The notes under the pieces: generated by a model
Databases searched by the model: none
What the model saw: the letters and a program-made list of their open reading frames with translations, nothing else
Told to the model about the DNA's origin: nothing
Origin: RHKX01 sp963820055
Lineage (GTDB): Bacteria; Actinomycetota; Thermoleophilia; Solirubrobacterales; 70-9
Length of the DNA stretch: 64,000 bases
Direction: 5' to 3'
Assembly (NCBI GenBank): GCA_963820055.1
Contig: CAWFYJ010000004.1
Location: 620,001-684,000 of the forward strand
Shown: positions 49,005-58,488 of the stretch, piece after piece
Numbering within the stretch: position 1 is the first letter of the stretch
Layout: each line of letters opens with the position of its first letter
Translations under genes and position numbers: made by a program

Positions 49005-51303
49005 GCTCGATCGCCCCGCCCTTGTGGAGGTGGTCGTTGAGGTTGCCGCACTTCGGGCTCTGGACGCAGGATGGGCAGCCCTCCGCGCACGGGCACTCGC
49101 CGACGAGTCGGGCGGCGTCTCCGACCAGCTGCTCGAACTCGTCGAAGCCGCGACGCGAGATTCCGACGCCGCCGGGGTGGCCGTCGTAGATGAAGATCGT
49201 CGGCCGGCCCGTCTGCATGTGGACGTTGGTGGAGAGGCCGCCGATGTCCCAGCGGTCGCACATCGCCAGCAGCGGCAGGACCGCGATCTGGGTGTGCTCG
49301 GATGCATGGAGGGCGCCGAGCTGGACGTCGGAGGGCAGCGCCTCGGGGCCGGCGAGTTCGTCGGGCAGGACGTACCAGAGGGCCTGCGTCGCGTAGCTCT
49401 GCTCGGGGAGGTCGAGCGCGACGAAGTCGAAGGCCTCGTCGCCGTGGCCGTCGCCGATCCGCTTCCGCTGGAACGCGATCACCTGCTCGCTGACGGAGAC
49501 GACACCGAAGTGGAGCTCGACGCCGAGGACGTCCCGCTTCGCTTCGATCCGCTCGATGTAGATCTCGGTCTCCTGGCGCGGCTGCGTGTACCAGTCGCCG
49601 CTGAACGGCTGGACGATCGCTCGGCGGGTGTCGAGGTCGAGCTCGCGGACCTCGTAGGAGCGGCCGAGGTGGAGGTAGACGGCGCCCGGGTGGACGGTCG
49701 AGAAGGCGCGCTCGGCCTCGACGGTGCCGAGCAACTCCCCGGACTCGGAGTCGACGATCGTCACCGAGTCGGCTGAGGCGGAACGGAGGCTGACGCCGCC
49801 CGCCGGATAGCCCGAGCCGCGGACCGCCATCAGGCCCGCCCGCCCGCGCTTCAGGTAACCGTGGGTGATCAGCGCGTCGGCACGATCGCGCCAGCCGTCG
49901 CCGAAAATCTCGTCGTCGCCGACGCGTCCGAGCGGCGCCTCGAAGGCGGCGGCGAGCAGGTGCGCCGACTGGATCCGCTCGTTGCGATGGTCGAGGATCG
50001 CCGCCTCGACCGGCCTGGTCAGGAACTCGTTCGGGTGCCGGCAGAAGAATTGGTCGAGGCCGTCGATGCCCGCCAGGTAGACGGCAAGGCCGTCGCGGCG
50101 CCGACCCGCCCTCCCCCACATCTGCCGCAGGCTCGCGATCGTGCCCGGGAAGCCGACGCAGATCGCGGCATCGAGCTCGCCGATGTCGATTCCGAGCTCG
50201 AGCGCGTTCGTCGCGACGACGGCGCGCAGCTCGCCGGAGCCGAGCCGCGCCTCGATCTCCCGGCGCTGCTGCGGCGTGTAGCCGGCCCGATACGGAGCGA
50301 TCGCGTCGGCGAGGTCCCGGCGGCCGCGCTCGGCGAGCTGATCGCGGGTGAACTTGTGGATCAGCTCGGCGCCGCGGCGGCTGCCGACGAAGCAGATCGT
50401 CCGCGTCCCGGCGATCGTAAGCTCGGTGAGCATGTCGGCGCCCTCGGCGAGGGCCGAGCGGCGGGCACCGGCGGCCCGGTCGGTGAGCGGCGGGTTCCAG
50501 ATCGCGATCCGCCGGCCGGCCCGCGGCGCTGCATCTGTCTCGATCGGGTGAAACGGGGTCCCGACGAGGCGCTCGGCGAGCTCGAGCGGGTTGGCGATCG
50601 TCGCGGACGTGAGGATGAAGCGCGGGTCGGAGCCGTAGAGGGCCGCGACGCGACGGAGGCGGCGGAGGACGTTCGCCACGTGCGAGCCGAACACGCCCCG
50701 GTAGACGTGCGCCTCGTCGACGACGACGTACTCGAGGTTGGCGAAAACGTCCCCCCAATTGCGGTGGTGGGGCATGACGCCGACGTGGAGCATGTCGGGG
50801 TTGGTGAGGATCAGGTTCGCCGAGCGCCGAACGGCGGAGCGCTCCTCGCGCGGGGTGTCGCCGTCGTAGATCGCCGGCCGCAGGCCCCCGGGTGCAATCG
50901 CCGCGAGCTTGCGGGCCTGATCCTGAGCGAGCGCCTTCGTCGGGTAGAGGTAGAGCGCCCGCGTCTTCGGATTGCGGGCGATCGCGTCGAGGACCGGCAT
51001 GTTGAAGGCCAGCGACTTGCCCGAGGCAGTGCCGCTGGTGACGATCACGTTGCCGCTCTCAACGGCTCGGAGCGCCTCGAGCTGGTGGGCGTAGAGGGTC
51101 GTGATCCCGCCGCGTTCGAGTGCCGCCCTCAGGTCGGGATGGAGCTGGGCGGGCAAGGGCACCTCGCTCGCCTCCTGCTCGCGCTCGGCGCTCTCGGCGA
51201 CGAGGCGGCCGTCGGCGCGGCCCGGGTCGATGGCGGCCCGCCAGGCCTCGTCGATGGCCGAGCCCCAGGGCAGGTCGGCGGCGGGCTCGGCGGCGGGGCT
51301 CAA
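48964..51303 (-). CDS. DEAD/DEAH helicase with DUF1998 (MrfA-like)
   Basis: 779 residues from TTG 51303 (overlaps folP stop by 4 bp as TTGA). Walker A TSGTASGKS, Walker B VVVDEAHVYRG, helicase C domain with LGIDIGELDAAI and MWGRAGRRRDG. C-terminal DUF1998 has the four-cysteine zinc/FeS site CPCAEGCPSCVQSPKC. Bacillus MrfA of this family repairs mitomycin-C damage. The upstream neighbours (DHPS-like, cupin) do not suggest a pathway. Confidence 0.92.
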   Translation of the reverse strand: MSPAAEPAADLPWGSAIDEAWRAAIDPGRADGRLVAESAEREQEASEVPLPAQLHPDLRAALERGGITTLYAHQLEALRAVESGNVIVTSGTASGKSLAFNMPVLDAIARNPKTRALYLYPTKALAQDQARKLAAIAPGGLRPAIYDGDTPREERSAVRRSANLILTNPDMLHVGVMPHHRNWGDVFANLEYVVVDEAHVYRGVFGSHVANVLRRLRRVAALYGSDPRFILTSATIANPLELAERLVGTPFHPIETDAAPRAGRRIAIWNPPLTDRAAGARRSALAEGADMLTELTIAGTRTICFVGSRRGAELIHKFTRDQLAERGRRDLADAIAPYRAGYTPQQRREIEARLGSGELRAVVATNALELGIDIGELDAAICVGFPGTIASLRQMWGRAGRRRDGLAVYLAGIDGLDQFFCRHPNEFLTRPVEAAILDHRNERIQSAHLLAAAFEAPLGRVGDDEIFGDGWRDRADALITHGYLKRGRAGLMAVRGSGYPAGGVSLRSASADSVTIVDSESGELLGTVEAERAFSTVHPGAVYLHLGRSYEVRELDLDTRRAIVQPFSGDWYTQPRQETEIYIERIEAKRDVLGVELHFGVVSVSEQVIAFQRKRIGDGHGDEAFDFVALDLPEQSYATQALWYVLPDELAGPEALPSDVQLGALHASEHTQIAVLPLLAMCDRWDIGGLSTNVHMQTGRPTIFIYDGHPGGVGISRRGFDEFEQLVGDAARLVGECPCAEGCPSCVQSPKCGNLNDHLHKGGAIELMTQMLARGDSRR

Positions 51304-52151
51304 GCCGCGGCGCCGGCGGCGGCGATCCGGGCGGCCATCCGGATGGCGTCGAGGCCGTCGCGGTCGTGGAGGCGGTGGATCTGCGCGCCCTTGGCGGCGG
51401 CGAGCGCCGCCGCGGCGTAGGTACCGGCCCCGCGTTCAGCGGCAGGTAGGCGTCCGACCCAAGACCCCGCGAGCAGTGCCCCGACGAAGTCCTTGCGGGA
51501 GAGCGAGACGTAGAGCGGCCTGCCGAGCCCGTGGAGCTCCTCGAGCCGGCGCAGGATCTCGACGTCGTCGGCGGTCGTAAGGTCGAAGTCGAGGCCGGGG
51601 TCGATCGCGATCGCCTCCTCGGCGACGCCGAGCTGCACGGCTCGCTCGATCCGTTCGGTGAAGAACTCCATGAGCCGGTCGACGACGTCGTCGTAGCGCG
51701 GCGCCGGCCGGTCGACCCGCGGCGGCCCCTCGATGTGCATGAGGACGTAGCCCGAACCGGCGGCCGCCACCGCCTCGAGCATCGCGTCGGTGCCCCCGCC
51801 GATGTCGTTGACGACGACCGCCCCGGCGGCGACGGCGGCTGTCGCGACGGCGGGCTCGAACGTGTCTGCGCTGATCGGCACACCGGCGCGGGCGGCCAGG
51901 CCCGAGACGGCGGGAACGAGCCGCTCGATCTCGTCGGCGGCGGCGACGGGAGGCCCGGAGCGGGCGGCGACCGCGCCGACGTCGATCATCTCGAAGCCCT
52001 GCTCGGCCAGCGCGAGCCCGTCGGCAACCGCCTGCTCGGGCGTGCCGCTGCGGGACCCCGGGTGCATCGAGTCGACGGTGACGTTGACGATCCCGGCGCC
52101 GATCGGGCGGTCGAGGTCGAGGGTCCGATCGGCGAGTCGCCAGGCCGGCAT
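51300..52151 (-). CDS. folP: Dihydropteroate synthase-like protein (divergent FolP)
   Basis: 283 residues from ATG 52151. TIM-barrel DHPS fold: GIVNVTVDSMHPGS, DTFEPAVATAAVAAG, VVNDIGGGTDAM, SLSRKDFVG and IHRLHDRDG map to the pterin-binding segments. The pABA loop normally DxGGESTRPG is DVGAVAARSGPP, which replaces residues that bind pABA and sulfonamides. Mycobacterial FolP2 is a known non-canonical DHPS homologue and this may be similar. It starts 4 bp after a cupin gene and overlaps the helicase by 4 bp. Confidence 0.85.
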   Translation of the reverse strand: MPAWRLADRTLDLDRPIGAGIVNVTVDSMHPGSRSGTPEQAVADGLALAEQGFEMIDVGAVAARSGPPVAAADEIERLVPAVSGLAARAGVPISADTFEPAVATAAVAAGAVVVNDIGGGTDAMLEAVAAAGSGYVLMHIEGPPRVDRPAPRYDDVVDRLMEFFTERIERAVQLGVAEEAIAIDPGLDFDLTTADDVEILRRLEELHGLGRPLYVSLSRKDFVGALLAGSWVGRLPAAERGAGTYAAAALAAAKGAQIHRLHDRDGLDAIRMAARIAAAGAAA

Positions 52152-52155
52152 CGGG

Positions 52156-52566
52156 TCAGGGGAGCCGGAAGACGTCGTCGTAGTCGGCGACGTCGAAGGT
52201 GGCATCCTCGGGGCGCCCATCGGCGTGTGCCTGCAGCGAGCTGAACAGCCCCTCGAAGAAATCCCACGTGCGAAGCGGCGGCCGGACCTCCCAGCGGACC
52301 GTCGCCGCCTCGTCGGGATGGCCACCGAACTCGTGCGGGGTTCCGGCGGGGACGACGAGTTCGTCGCCCTCCCGGAGGATCACCTCACGGCCGTCGACCG
52401 CCGCGCGGACGGCGCCGGAGAGGACGACGAAGCGCTCGTCCTGGCTGGGGTGGAAGTGCGGCGGGGCCGGCGCGCCGCCGGCCGCGTAGGTGCTCTCGAT
52501 GACGAGCAGGTCGTCGTCCTCGGAAATCCGTTCGATCGTCTGGCCGGTGAAGGGGTTCGTGAGCAC
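52156..52566 (-). CDS. Cupin-domain protein
   Basis: 136 residues from GTG 52566. Cupin motif 1 PPHFHPSQDERFVVLSG and motif 2 PAGTPHEFGGHP carry the metal histidines, so a metal-binding beta-barrel. Two-domain enzymes or small-molecule sensors are both known. It is the first gene of a cupin-DHPS-helicase run (4-bp gap, then overlap). Confidence 0.85.
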   Translation of the reverse strand: MLTNPFTGQTIERISEDDDLLVIESTYAAGGAPAPPHFHPSQDERFVVLSGAVRAAVDGREVILREGDELVVPAGTPHEFGGHPDEAATVRWEVRPPLRTWDFFEGLFSSLQAHADGRPEDATFDVADYDDVFRLP

Positions 52567-52638
52567 GTCGCAACTATCCCACCTCGGCCGCGCCCGTCAA
52601 CGCCGGAACGGAGGCGCGACTACGCTGCCCCCGGCGAC

Positions 52639-53454
52639 ATGGCCCTCCGCTGCCTCTACACCGACCTCGACGGCACCCTGCTCGGACGCTTCGGTTCCCT
52701 GTTCGCCGACGCGGAGGGCAACTTCTCGCGCAGCCAGGCGCTGCTGCTCGAGGCGTGTCACCGGGCCGGCGTCGAGGTCGTCGTGATGTCCGGCCGCCGC
52801 GAGGCGCAGGTGCTCTCCGACTCGCGGCTGATGGGCCAGAGCTCCTACATCTACGAGGCCGGCTGCGGGATGGTCATCGACCGGGAGCGGACCTTCCTGA
52901 CCGGCGAGGACTGGGTCCCGGACGAGCGGGGCAACCCGGCCGACCGAATGATCGCGTCGGGTATCCCCGAGATGCTCTTCGAGGCGTTTCCGGGCCGGCT
53001 CGAGTGGCACGCCCCGTGGCACGAGGGCCGCGTCCTCTCGCTCCTGTTCCGCGGCAAGATCGACGTCGACGAGGCGAACCGCCTGGTCGCCGCCCACGAC
53101 GCCGGCGCGGATCTGCGCTTCCTCGACAACGGCGCGATCGGCCGGCCGATGGATGGCATCGAGGTGACCCACGCCTACCACCTGGTCCCCGGCGGGGCGA
53201 GCAAGGGCAAGGCCGTCGGCGCGCACATGCGGGCACGCGGCTATCTGCCCGACGAGTGCATTGCCGCCGGCGACTCGATCGAGGACCTCGGGACCGCCGA
53301 GTTCGTCGGCCGCTTCTTCTGCATGGCCAACGGCCACGAGAAGGACGAGGCCCTGCGTGCTGCGATCGGCGCATACGACAACGTCACGGTCACCGAGGGG
53401 CGGATGGGCGACGGCGTCTACGAGGCCGTCGTATCGACCCTCGCCGCGCGCTGA
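52639..53454 (+). CDS. HAD-superfamily hydrolase (Cof-type)
   Basis: 271 residues from ATG 52639. HAD motif I DLDGT (D9, D11), motif II in MSGRR, motif III lysine near GGASKGKA and motif IV AGDSIEDLG. The cap domain is of the C2 type, like mannosyl-3-phosphoglycerate phosphatase and Cof proteins, which remove phosphate from sugars or nucleotides. Divergent from the cupin gene. Confidence 0.9.
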   Translation: MALRCLYTDLDGTLLGRFGSLFADAEGNFSRSQALLLEACHRAGVEVVVMSGRREAQVLSDSRLMGQSSYIYEAGCGMVIDRERTFLTGEDWVPDERGNPADRMIASGIPEMLFEAFPGRLEWHAPWHEGRVLSLLFRGKIDVDEANRLVAAHDAGADLRFLDNGAIGRPMDGIEVTHAYHLVPGGASKGKAVGAHMRARGYLPDECIAAGDSIEDLGTAEFVGRFFCMANGHEKDEALRAAIGAYDNVTVTEGRMGDGVYEAVVSTLAAR

Positions 53455-53550
53455 GCGACCGCCGGCGAACCGTCGCGCAGTCGTCGGCTCTGCATTAGGC
53501 TTGCCGAGCCCGGTTCGGGGATCGGGCGGCACTGCACCCGAGGAGAGGCT

Positions 53551-55923
53551 TTGATCTTGCGCAAGCTCGCGTTGTCCGTCGTATTCGCCGTCGCGCTGGT
53601 CGCGGCTCCATCCGCCGTCGCGGCTCCGCCTCCGCCGGTCTTCGGCGGCGACGTCTCCTGCGGAGTGGTCACGGACGCCGGCACCGGCGGCGGCGCCGTC
53701 GCTGACTCCGTCGGCCAGACGTGGTGCGGGACGATTCGCTCGAGCGACACGATCAACGCGACCGTCTCCCCCGCGATCCCGACCCAGCCGACCAACGGCG
53801 ACCCGAAGGTCCGCAGCACGACGAAGTCGTGGGACGGCACCCCGCTCGACGTCAACTTCGCGATGCCGAGCACCGGCACGGCCCCGTACCCGGTCGTGGG
53901 CATGTTCCACGGCTACGGCGGCTCGAAAATGAGCTTCAAGGAGATGCAGCGGTGGCTCCAGAAGGGCTACGCCGTCTACTCGATCACCCAGCGCGGGTTC
54001 GGCGAGTCGTGCAACAGCACCGAGTCGAAAAACGCCGACCCGACCGGCTGCGCGAACGGCTACGTCCGGCTCATCGACGAGCGCTACGAGGTCCGCGACA
54101 CACAGATCTTCCTCGGCGAGCTCGTCGACGAAGGCCTGATCAAGCCCGACAAGATCGCCGCGACCGGCGGCTCCTACGGCGGCGGCATGTCGATGTCGCT
54201 CGCCGCGCTCAAGGACCGCATGATGATGCCCGACGGCACGCTCGTCCCCTGGGAGAGCCCGAACGGGACGCCGATGAGCCTCGCCGTCGCGACGCCGAAC
54301 ATCCCGTGGACCGAGCTCACCTACGCGCTCGCCCCGAACGGCAGCAACATCGACTACATCAAGGACGCGGGCTACTACGGGCCGACGGGAATCATGAAGG
54401 AGTCCTACGTCCAGGGACTCTCGCTCCAGGGGCGCAACGCGCCGATCGGTCAGGACCCGACGGCCGACATCTCCGGCTGGAAGTCGCTCCTCGACGCCGG
54501 TGAGCCCTATGACGACAACCCGGCGATCCAGGACATGAAGGACGAGATCAACACGTTCCACTCGTCATACGGCATCGACCACAGCGAGCCGCCGGCGCCG
54601 CTGCTGATCAGTTCCGGGTTCACCGACGACCTCTTCCCAGTCAACGAGGCGACCCGCTTCTACAACCGGACGCGCGCGCAGTACCCGAACGCGCCGCTGT
54701 CGCTGTTCTTCGGCTCCTTCGGGCACGCCCGCGGCCAGAACAAGGGCGACACGATCGCCGCGCTGCGGAGCCTCGAGAACGACTGGATCGACTACTACCT
54801 GAAGGGCGAGGGCACCCAGCCCGCCTCGAACGTGACGACCTACACCCAGACCTGCCCGAACGGCGACCCCGCGGCCGGTCCCTACACGGCGCCCGACTGG
54901 GCCTCGATCGCGCCCGGCGAGATCCGCCTCGTCGAGGACGACGGGCTCGGGCAGACGATCGACGAGAACGGCGGCGACACCGCCGTCGGCGCAGCGTTCA
55001 ACCCGCTCAGCGGCACCGCCTGCACCTCCGTCGACGGTGCGAAGGAGACGGGAACCGCCAACTACGAGTTCCCGCCCGCCCCGGCCGGCGGCTACACGGT
55101 CATGGGAGCGACGACGGTGATCGCTGACATAAACCCGAGCGGCGACACGTCGCAGGTCGCCGCCCGCCTCGTCGACGTCTCGGCCGACGGTACGACCAAG
55201 ACGCTCGTCGAGCGCGGCCTCTGGCGCCCGGATCACTCCGGCACCCAGGTGTTCCAGCTGTTCGCGAATGGCTGGAAGGTCGAGGAGGGCCACGTCCTCC
55301 GGCTCGAGCTTCTGCCCCGCGACGCCGCTCAGACCACGCCGGGAGGGTTCCTCAGCAACTACGGGCGTCCATCGAACGGCCAGCAGTCGGTCTCGATCGG
55401 GAACATCGACGTCCGCGTCCCGGTGCTCGAATCGCCGGGCTCGCTCGGCGGCCTCGTAACCGCACCGGCTCCCCGCGTCCTGCCCGACCGCCCTGGCGTC
55501 GAGCTGGCGCCCGGCTACAGCGACGCGGTCGCGATCAAGGGCCGGATCGATCAGGTCGGCAAGCCCGAGGTCAAGCGGAACAAGCTGCGCACCCAGGTGA
55601 CCTGCGACGGCGACGCCTACTACTCGTGTCCCGCCGCCGGCATCAAGTTCCGCGGCGCCCCGAAGAAGGGGAGCCGCGGCAAGGGCGTGGTGATCGCGAT
55701 CGGCAGCGACATCGATCTCCCGGCCGGCGACCCTCAGGAGATCCGGCTGCCGCTGACCGGAAAGGCCATCAAGGTCTTCCAGCACCGCAAGATCACCAGG
55801 CGCAAGCACGGCCACAAGCACGTGATCATCAAGAAGGGGCTGAAGAAGCTCCGCGCGGAGGTGTTCATCGACGGCGAGTCGGCCGGCTTCACGACGATCA
55901 GGCGCACCGGCAAGGTCGGGTAG
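53551..55923 (+). CDS. Secreted S15/CocE-type hydrolase
   Basis: 790 residues from TTG 53551 (TTG 53557 is also possible: GAGAGG lies 8 nt before it). Signal peptide at 1-25. Alpha/beta hydrolase with nucleophile S208 in GGSYGGGMSM, aspartate in GFTDDLFPV, histidine in SFGHARGQNK: the X-Pro dipeptidyl-peptidase (S15)/cocaine esterase group. Residues about 440-640 look like the C-terminal jelly-roll domain, and a basic tail (RKHGHKHVIIKKGLKKLR) ends the protein. Substrate, peptide or ester, is not clear. Confidence 0.9.
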   Translation: MILRKLALSVVFAVALVAAPSAVAAPPPPVFGGDVSCGVVTDAGTGGGAVADSVGQTWCGTIRSSDTINATVSPAIPTQPTNGDPKVRSTTKSWDGTPLDVNFAMPSTGTAPYPVVGMFHGYGGSKMSFKEMQRWLQKGYAVYSITQRGFGESCNSTESKNADPTGCANGYVRLIDERYEVRDTQIFLGELVDEGLIKPDKIAATGGSYGGGMSMSLAALKDRMMMPDGTLVPWESPNGTPMSLAVATPNIPWTELTYALAPNGSNIDYIKDAGYYGPTGIMKESYVQGLSLQGRNAPIGQDPTADISGWKSLLDAGEPYDDNPAIQDMKDEINTFHSSYGIDHSEPPAPLLISSGFTDDLFPVNEATRFYNRTRAQYPNAPLSLFFGSFGHARGQNKGDTIAALRSLENDWIDYYLKGEGTQPASNVTTYTQTCPNGDPAAGPYTAPDWASIAPGEIRLVEDDGLGQTIDENGGDTAVGAAFNPLSGTACTSVDGAKETGTANYEFPPAPAGGYTVMGATTVIADINPSGDTSQVAARLVDVSADGTTKTLVERGLWRPDHSGTQVFQLFANGWKVEEGHVLRLELLPRDAAQTTPGGFLSNYGRPSNGQQSVSIGNIDVRVPVLESPGSLGGLVTAPAPRVLPDRPGVELAPGYSDAVAIKGRIDQVGKPEVKRNKLRTQVTCDGDAYYSCPAAGIKFRGAPKKGSRGKGVVIAIGSDIDLPAGDPQEIRLPLTGKAIKVFQHRKITRRKHGHKHVIIKKGLKKLRAEVFIDGESAGFTTIRRTGKVG

Positions 55924-56103
55924 CTGCGCGGGACCCCGGCGGGGTTGGACGATTCGTCATCCGCCCCGGCCGGGAGGTGGTTTGGGCAGTGAGGGGTCGC
56001 CGGCGGACTTCTGGATGCAGAAAAGGCACCGTGGGGGCCAAATCCGCGCCGCGGCGGCTTCGGACCCGTTCCGGTCGCCGGCCAACCCGGCTCTGGCGGC
56101 GGG

Positions 56104-56175
56104 TGCCGGGGGTGAGGGATCCCATCGCAGCGAGCAATGCCGGTGGCGCAGCTGCGATGGGAGACACCCCCGGCA
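56104..56175. repeat. Long two-part hairpin between convergent genes
   Basis: TGCCGGGGGTG (56104-56114) pairs with CACCCCCGGCA (56165-56175), and TCCCATCGCAG (56120-56130) pairs with CTGCGATGGGA (56152-56162): 22 bp of perfect stem with a 5/2-nt internal loop and a 21-nt apical loop. It fills the middle of the 270-bp gap between the secreted hydrolase and the SHOCT protein. No U-tract follows it on either strand, so it is not a classic terminator. The rest of the gap shows nothing recognisable. Confidence 0.7.
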
Positions 56176-56193
56176 GGACCCGCCGGGCGAGAA

Positions 56194-56931
56194 CTAGAGC
56201 AGCTTCTTCTTCTGCTCGTCGAACTCCTCCTGGCTGAGCGCGCCACTCTGCCGGAGGGCGTCGAGGCGCTCGAGTTGGGCGACCACGTCGCTCGCGTCGC
56301 CGCCGGCGGGCGGGGCGGCGGGGTTCATCGCCCGCATCTGCTGCTCGGCCTGGTGCTGAGCGATCACCTGCATGACGGCGGCGCCCATCTGCGGGTCAGC
56401 GGCGAAGTCGAGGCGCTCAGTGGTGCCGGGGGTGAGCTCGCGGCCGATGACCTTCTCGATCTTGGCGCGCAGCTCGGGGTCGTTGCGGAGGTCGACGGAC
56501 GGCTCGGTCGGCGGAGCGAAACCCTGCTGGTTGCCCAGCGCACCGCCGAAGACTGAGTCGCCGCCGAGCGGATCGAGGATCGGCGCGGCGCCGACGCCGC
56601 CGACGGGGCCCTGAGCGGCGAGGGCGGCACGGCGGGCGGCCGTCTCGGAGGCGCTCTGGGCGGCTGCGGCGTCCCAGTCGATCGCCACCTTCTGGGGCTT
56701 GTCGGGATCGACCTTGACGGGGAGCGCCATACCGAACCCGAGGGTGTGCTTGGAGGAGACCATCCACTGGTCCTCGACCTCGTAGGGGCTCATGCCCTCG
56801 ACGCGGATCTGCAGGGTCATCGCCACGTTCTGGGACGACGCACCGGGCTCGCGGTTGGACATCGCGATGATCGTCCCCGTTCCCGGCTTGCCCTTCTTGA
56901 GGATCTTGCGGTGGGCGAACGGATTGAGCAT
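56194..56931 (-). CDS. SHOCT-tail protein, paralogue of 47882-48511
   Basis: 245 residues, starting MLNPFAHRKILKKGKPGTG like the 47882 protein and sharing the first 95 residues (TIIAMSNRE, WMVSSKHTL, KVDPDKPQKVAIDWD). The middle is longer and alanine-rich with a helical region (PELRAKIEKVIGRELTPG). The tail VAQLERLDALRQSGALSQEE is a SHOCT domain. Cytoplasmic, function unknown; SHOCT proteins often form oligomers near membranes. Confidence 0.8.
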   Translation of the reverse strand: MLNPFAHRKILKKGKPGTGTIIAMSNREPGASSQNVAMTLQIRVEGMSPYEVEDQWMVSSKHTLGFGMALPVKVDPDKPQKVAIDWDAAAAQSASETAARRAALAAQGPVGGVGAAPILDPLGGDSVFGGALGNQQGFAPPTEPSVDLRNDPELRAKIEKVIGRELTPGTTERLDFAADPQMGAAVMQVIAQHQAEQQMRAMNPAAPPAGGDASDVVAQLERLDALRQSGALSQEEFDEQKKKLL

Positions 56932-57057
56932 GTCCCCTCCTCGGGTCTCGTGTGGATCGGGACGTCGGTTGGGACTGTCCCGTATCTCCGTTCCGCCACC
57001 CTAGCGCGACCCGGAGACCGCGCCGTCGAAGTCGGGCGGGACCGTTGGCTCGGGGGT

Positions 57058-57063
57058 TAGGCT
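57058..57063 (+). promoter_or_regulatory. -10 box of a leaderless promoter (cydA)
   Basis: TAGGCT, 6 nt before the GTG start at 57070. Confidence 0.5.
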
Positions 57064-57069
57064 CTGCTC

Positions 57070-58488
57070 GTGAGCGCAATCTCAGGCTTCGCGCCTTCGC
57101 TGCCGGTCGCCGACAACCTCCTCGCCGCCCGCGAGTTGATGGCGTTCACGCTCGGGTTCCACATCATCCTGTCGTGCGTCGGCGTCGCCCTGCCGGCGAT
57201 GATGCTGATCGCCGAGTACCGCGGCCGCCGCCACGACGACGAGGTCGCGCTCGACCTCGCCAAGCGCTGGTCGAAGGCCGCCGCCGTCCTCTTCGCGGTC
57301 GGAGCGGTCACCGGCACCGTCCTCTCCTTCGAGATGGGCCTGCTCTGGCCGCGGTTCATGGAGCGCTTCGGCGACGTTTTCGGAACCGGCTTCGCGATCG
57401 AGGGGATCTTCTTCTTCACCGAGGCGATCTTCATCGCCATCTACATCTACGGCTGGAAGCGGATCGAGGGCTGGAAGCACTTCTGGACGGGCGTGCCGAT
57501 CTTCCTCGCCGGGATCGGCGGCGCCTTCAGCGTCGTCGCCGTCAACTCCTGGATGAACCAGCCGCAGGGCTTCAAGCTCGACTCGGCCGGCAACCCGACC
57601 GACGTCGAGCCGCTCAACGCGCTCTTCAACCCCGCGACCGTCTACGAGTTCCCCCACATGCTGCTCGCCGCCTACATGGTGGTCGGCTTCGGGCTCGCGT
57701 CGGTGTATGCGATCGCGATGCTCCGCAACCCCGAAAAGCGCCACGACCGCCGCCACCGGCTCGGCCTGTTGATCCCTCTGACCGTCGCCGCGATCCTCAC
57801 CCCGGTGCAGCTCTTCGTCGGCGACACGGCCGCCCGCGGCGTCGCCGACCACCAGCCGTCGAAGTTCGCCGGGTTCGAGTGCATCCAGAAGACCGGCCCG
57901 GACCAGACCGAGTGGCTGGGCGGGATCTGCACCGACGAGGGCGTCAAGTACGGGATCGGGATCCCGGGGCTCGACTCCTTCCTGGTCGGCTTCAGCACCG
58001 ACACCGTCGTCACCGGCCTCGACCAGATCCCCGACGACGAGCAGCCGCCGGCCAACACGATGCTCCACCTCGCCTTCGACGCGATGGTCGGCATCGGGTT
58101 CGGCCTCCTCGCGCTCGGCGCCTGGCTCGGCTTCTCCTGGTGGCGCAAGCGGGACATCCCGGCGACGAAGTGGTTTCTCCGCGCGGTGGCGCTGAGCGGC
58201 ATCGGGGCGGTCGTCGCGATGGAGGCGGGCTGGGTCGTGACCGAGGTCGGGCGCCAGCCGTGGATCGTCTACGAGGTCATGAGGACCGAGGACGCGGTCA
58301 CGAACGCCGGCGGGCTCTGGTTCGTCTTCGGCGGCGCGATCCTGCTCTACGCCGGCATCGGGACCGTCGCCGTGTTCGCGCTGCGGCGGATCGCCCGCCG
58401 TGAGGAGCCCGGGGCCGACGTCGGAGCCGGCGGCCCCTACGGCCCGCCCCCCGCCGTCGACAGGCCGAAGGAGGGTGCGGCGCAATGA
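57070..58488 (+). CDS. cydA: Cytochrome bd ubiquinol/menaquinol oxidase subunit I
   Basis: 472 residues from GTG 57070, nine to ten transmembrane segments. Axial heme ligands: H31 in GFHIILSC (heme b595), H196 in EFPHMLLA (heme b558); the methionine ligand is in the QPWIVYEVMRTEDAV stretch. Proton-channel glutamates are in EGIFFFTEAIF. The Q-loop is short (CioA type), so the enzyme is probably cyanide-insensitive. Terminal oxidase with high oxygen affinity. Overlaps cydB by 4 bp. Confidence 0.96.
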   Translation: MSAISGFAPSLPVADNLLAARELMAFTLGFHIILSCVGVALPAMMLIAEYRGRRHDDEVALDLAKRWSKAAAVLFAVGAVTGTVLSFEMGLLWPRFMERFGDVFGTGFAIEGIFFFTEAIFIAIYIYGWKRIEGWKHFWTGVPIFLAGIGGAFSVVAVNSWMNQPQGFKLDSAGNPTDVEPLNALFNPATVYEFPHMLLAAYMVVGFGLASVYAIAMLRNPEKRHDRRHRLGLLIPLTVAAILTPVQLFVGDTAARGVADHQPSKFAGFECIQKTGPDQTEWLGGICTDEGVKYGIGIPGLDSFLVGFSTDTVVTGLDQIPDDEQPPANTMLHLAFDAMVGIGFGLLALGAWLGFSWWRKRDIPATKWFLRAVALSGIGAVVAMEAGWVVTEVGRQPWIVYEVMRTEDAVTNAGGLWFVFGGAILLYAGIGTVAVFALRRIARREEPGADVGAGGPYGPPPAVDRPKEGAAQ

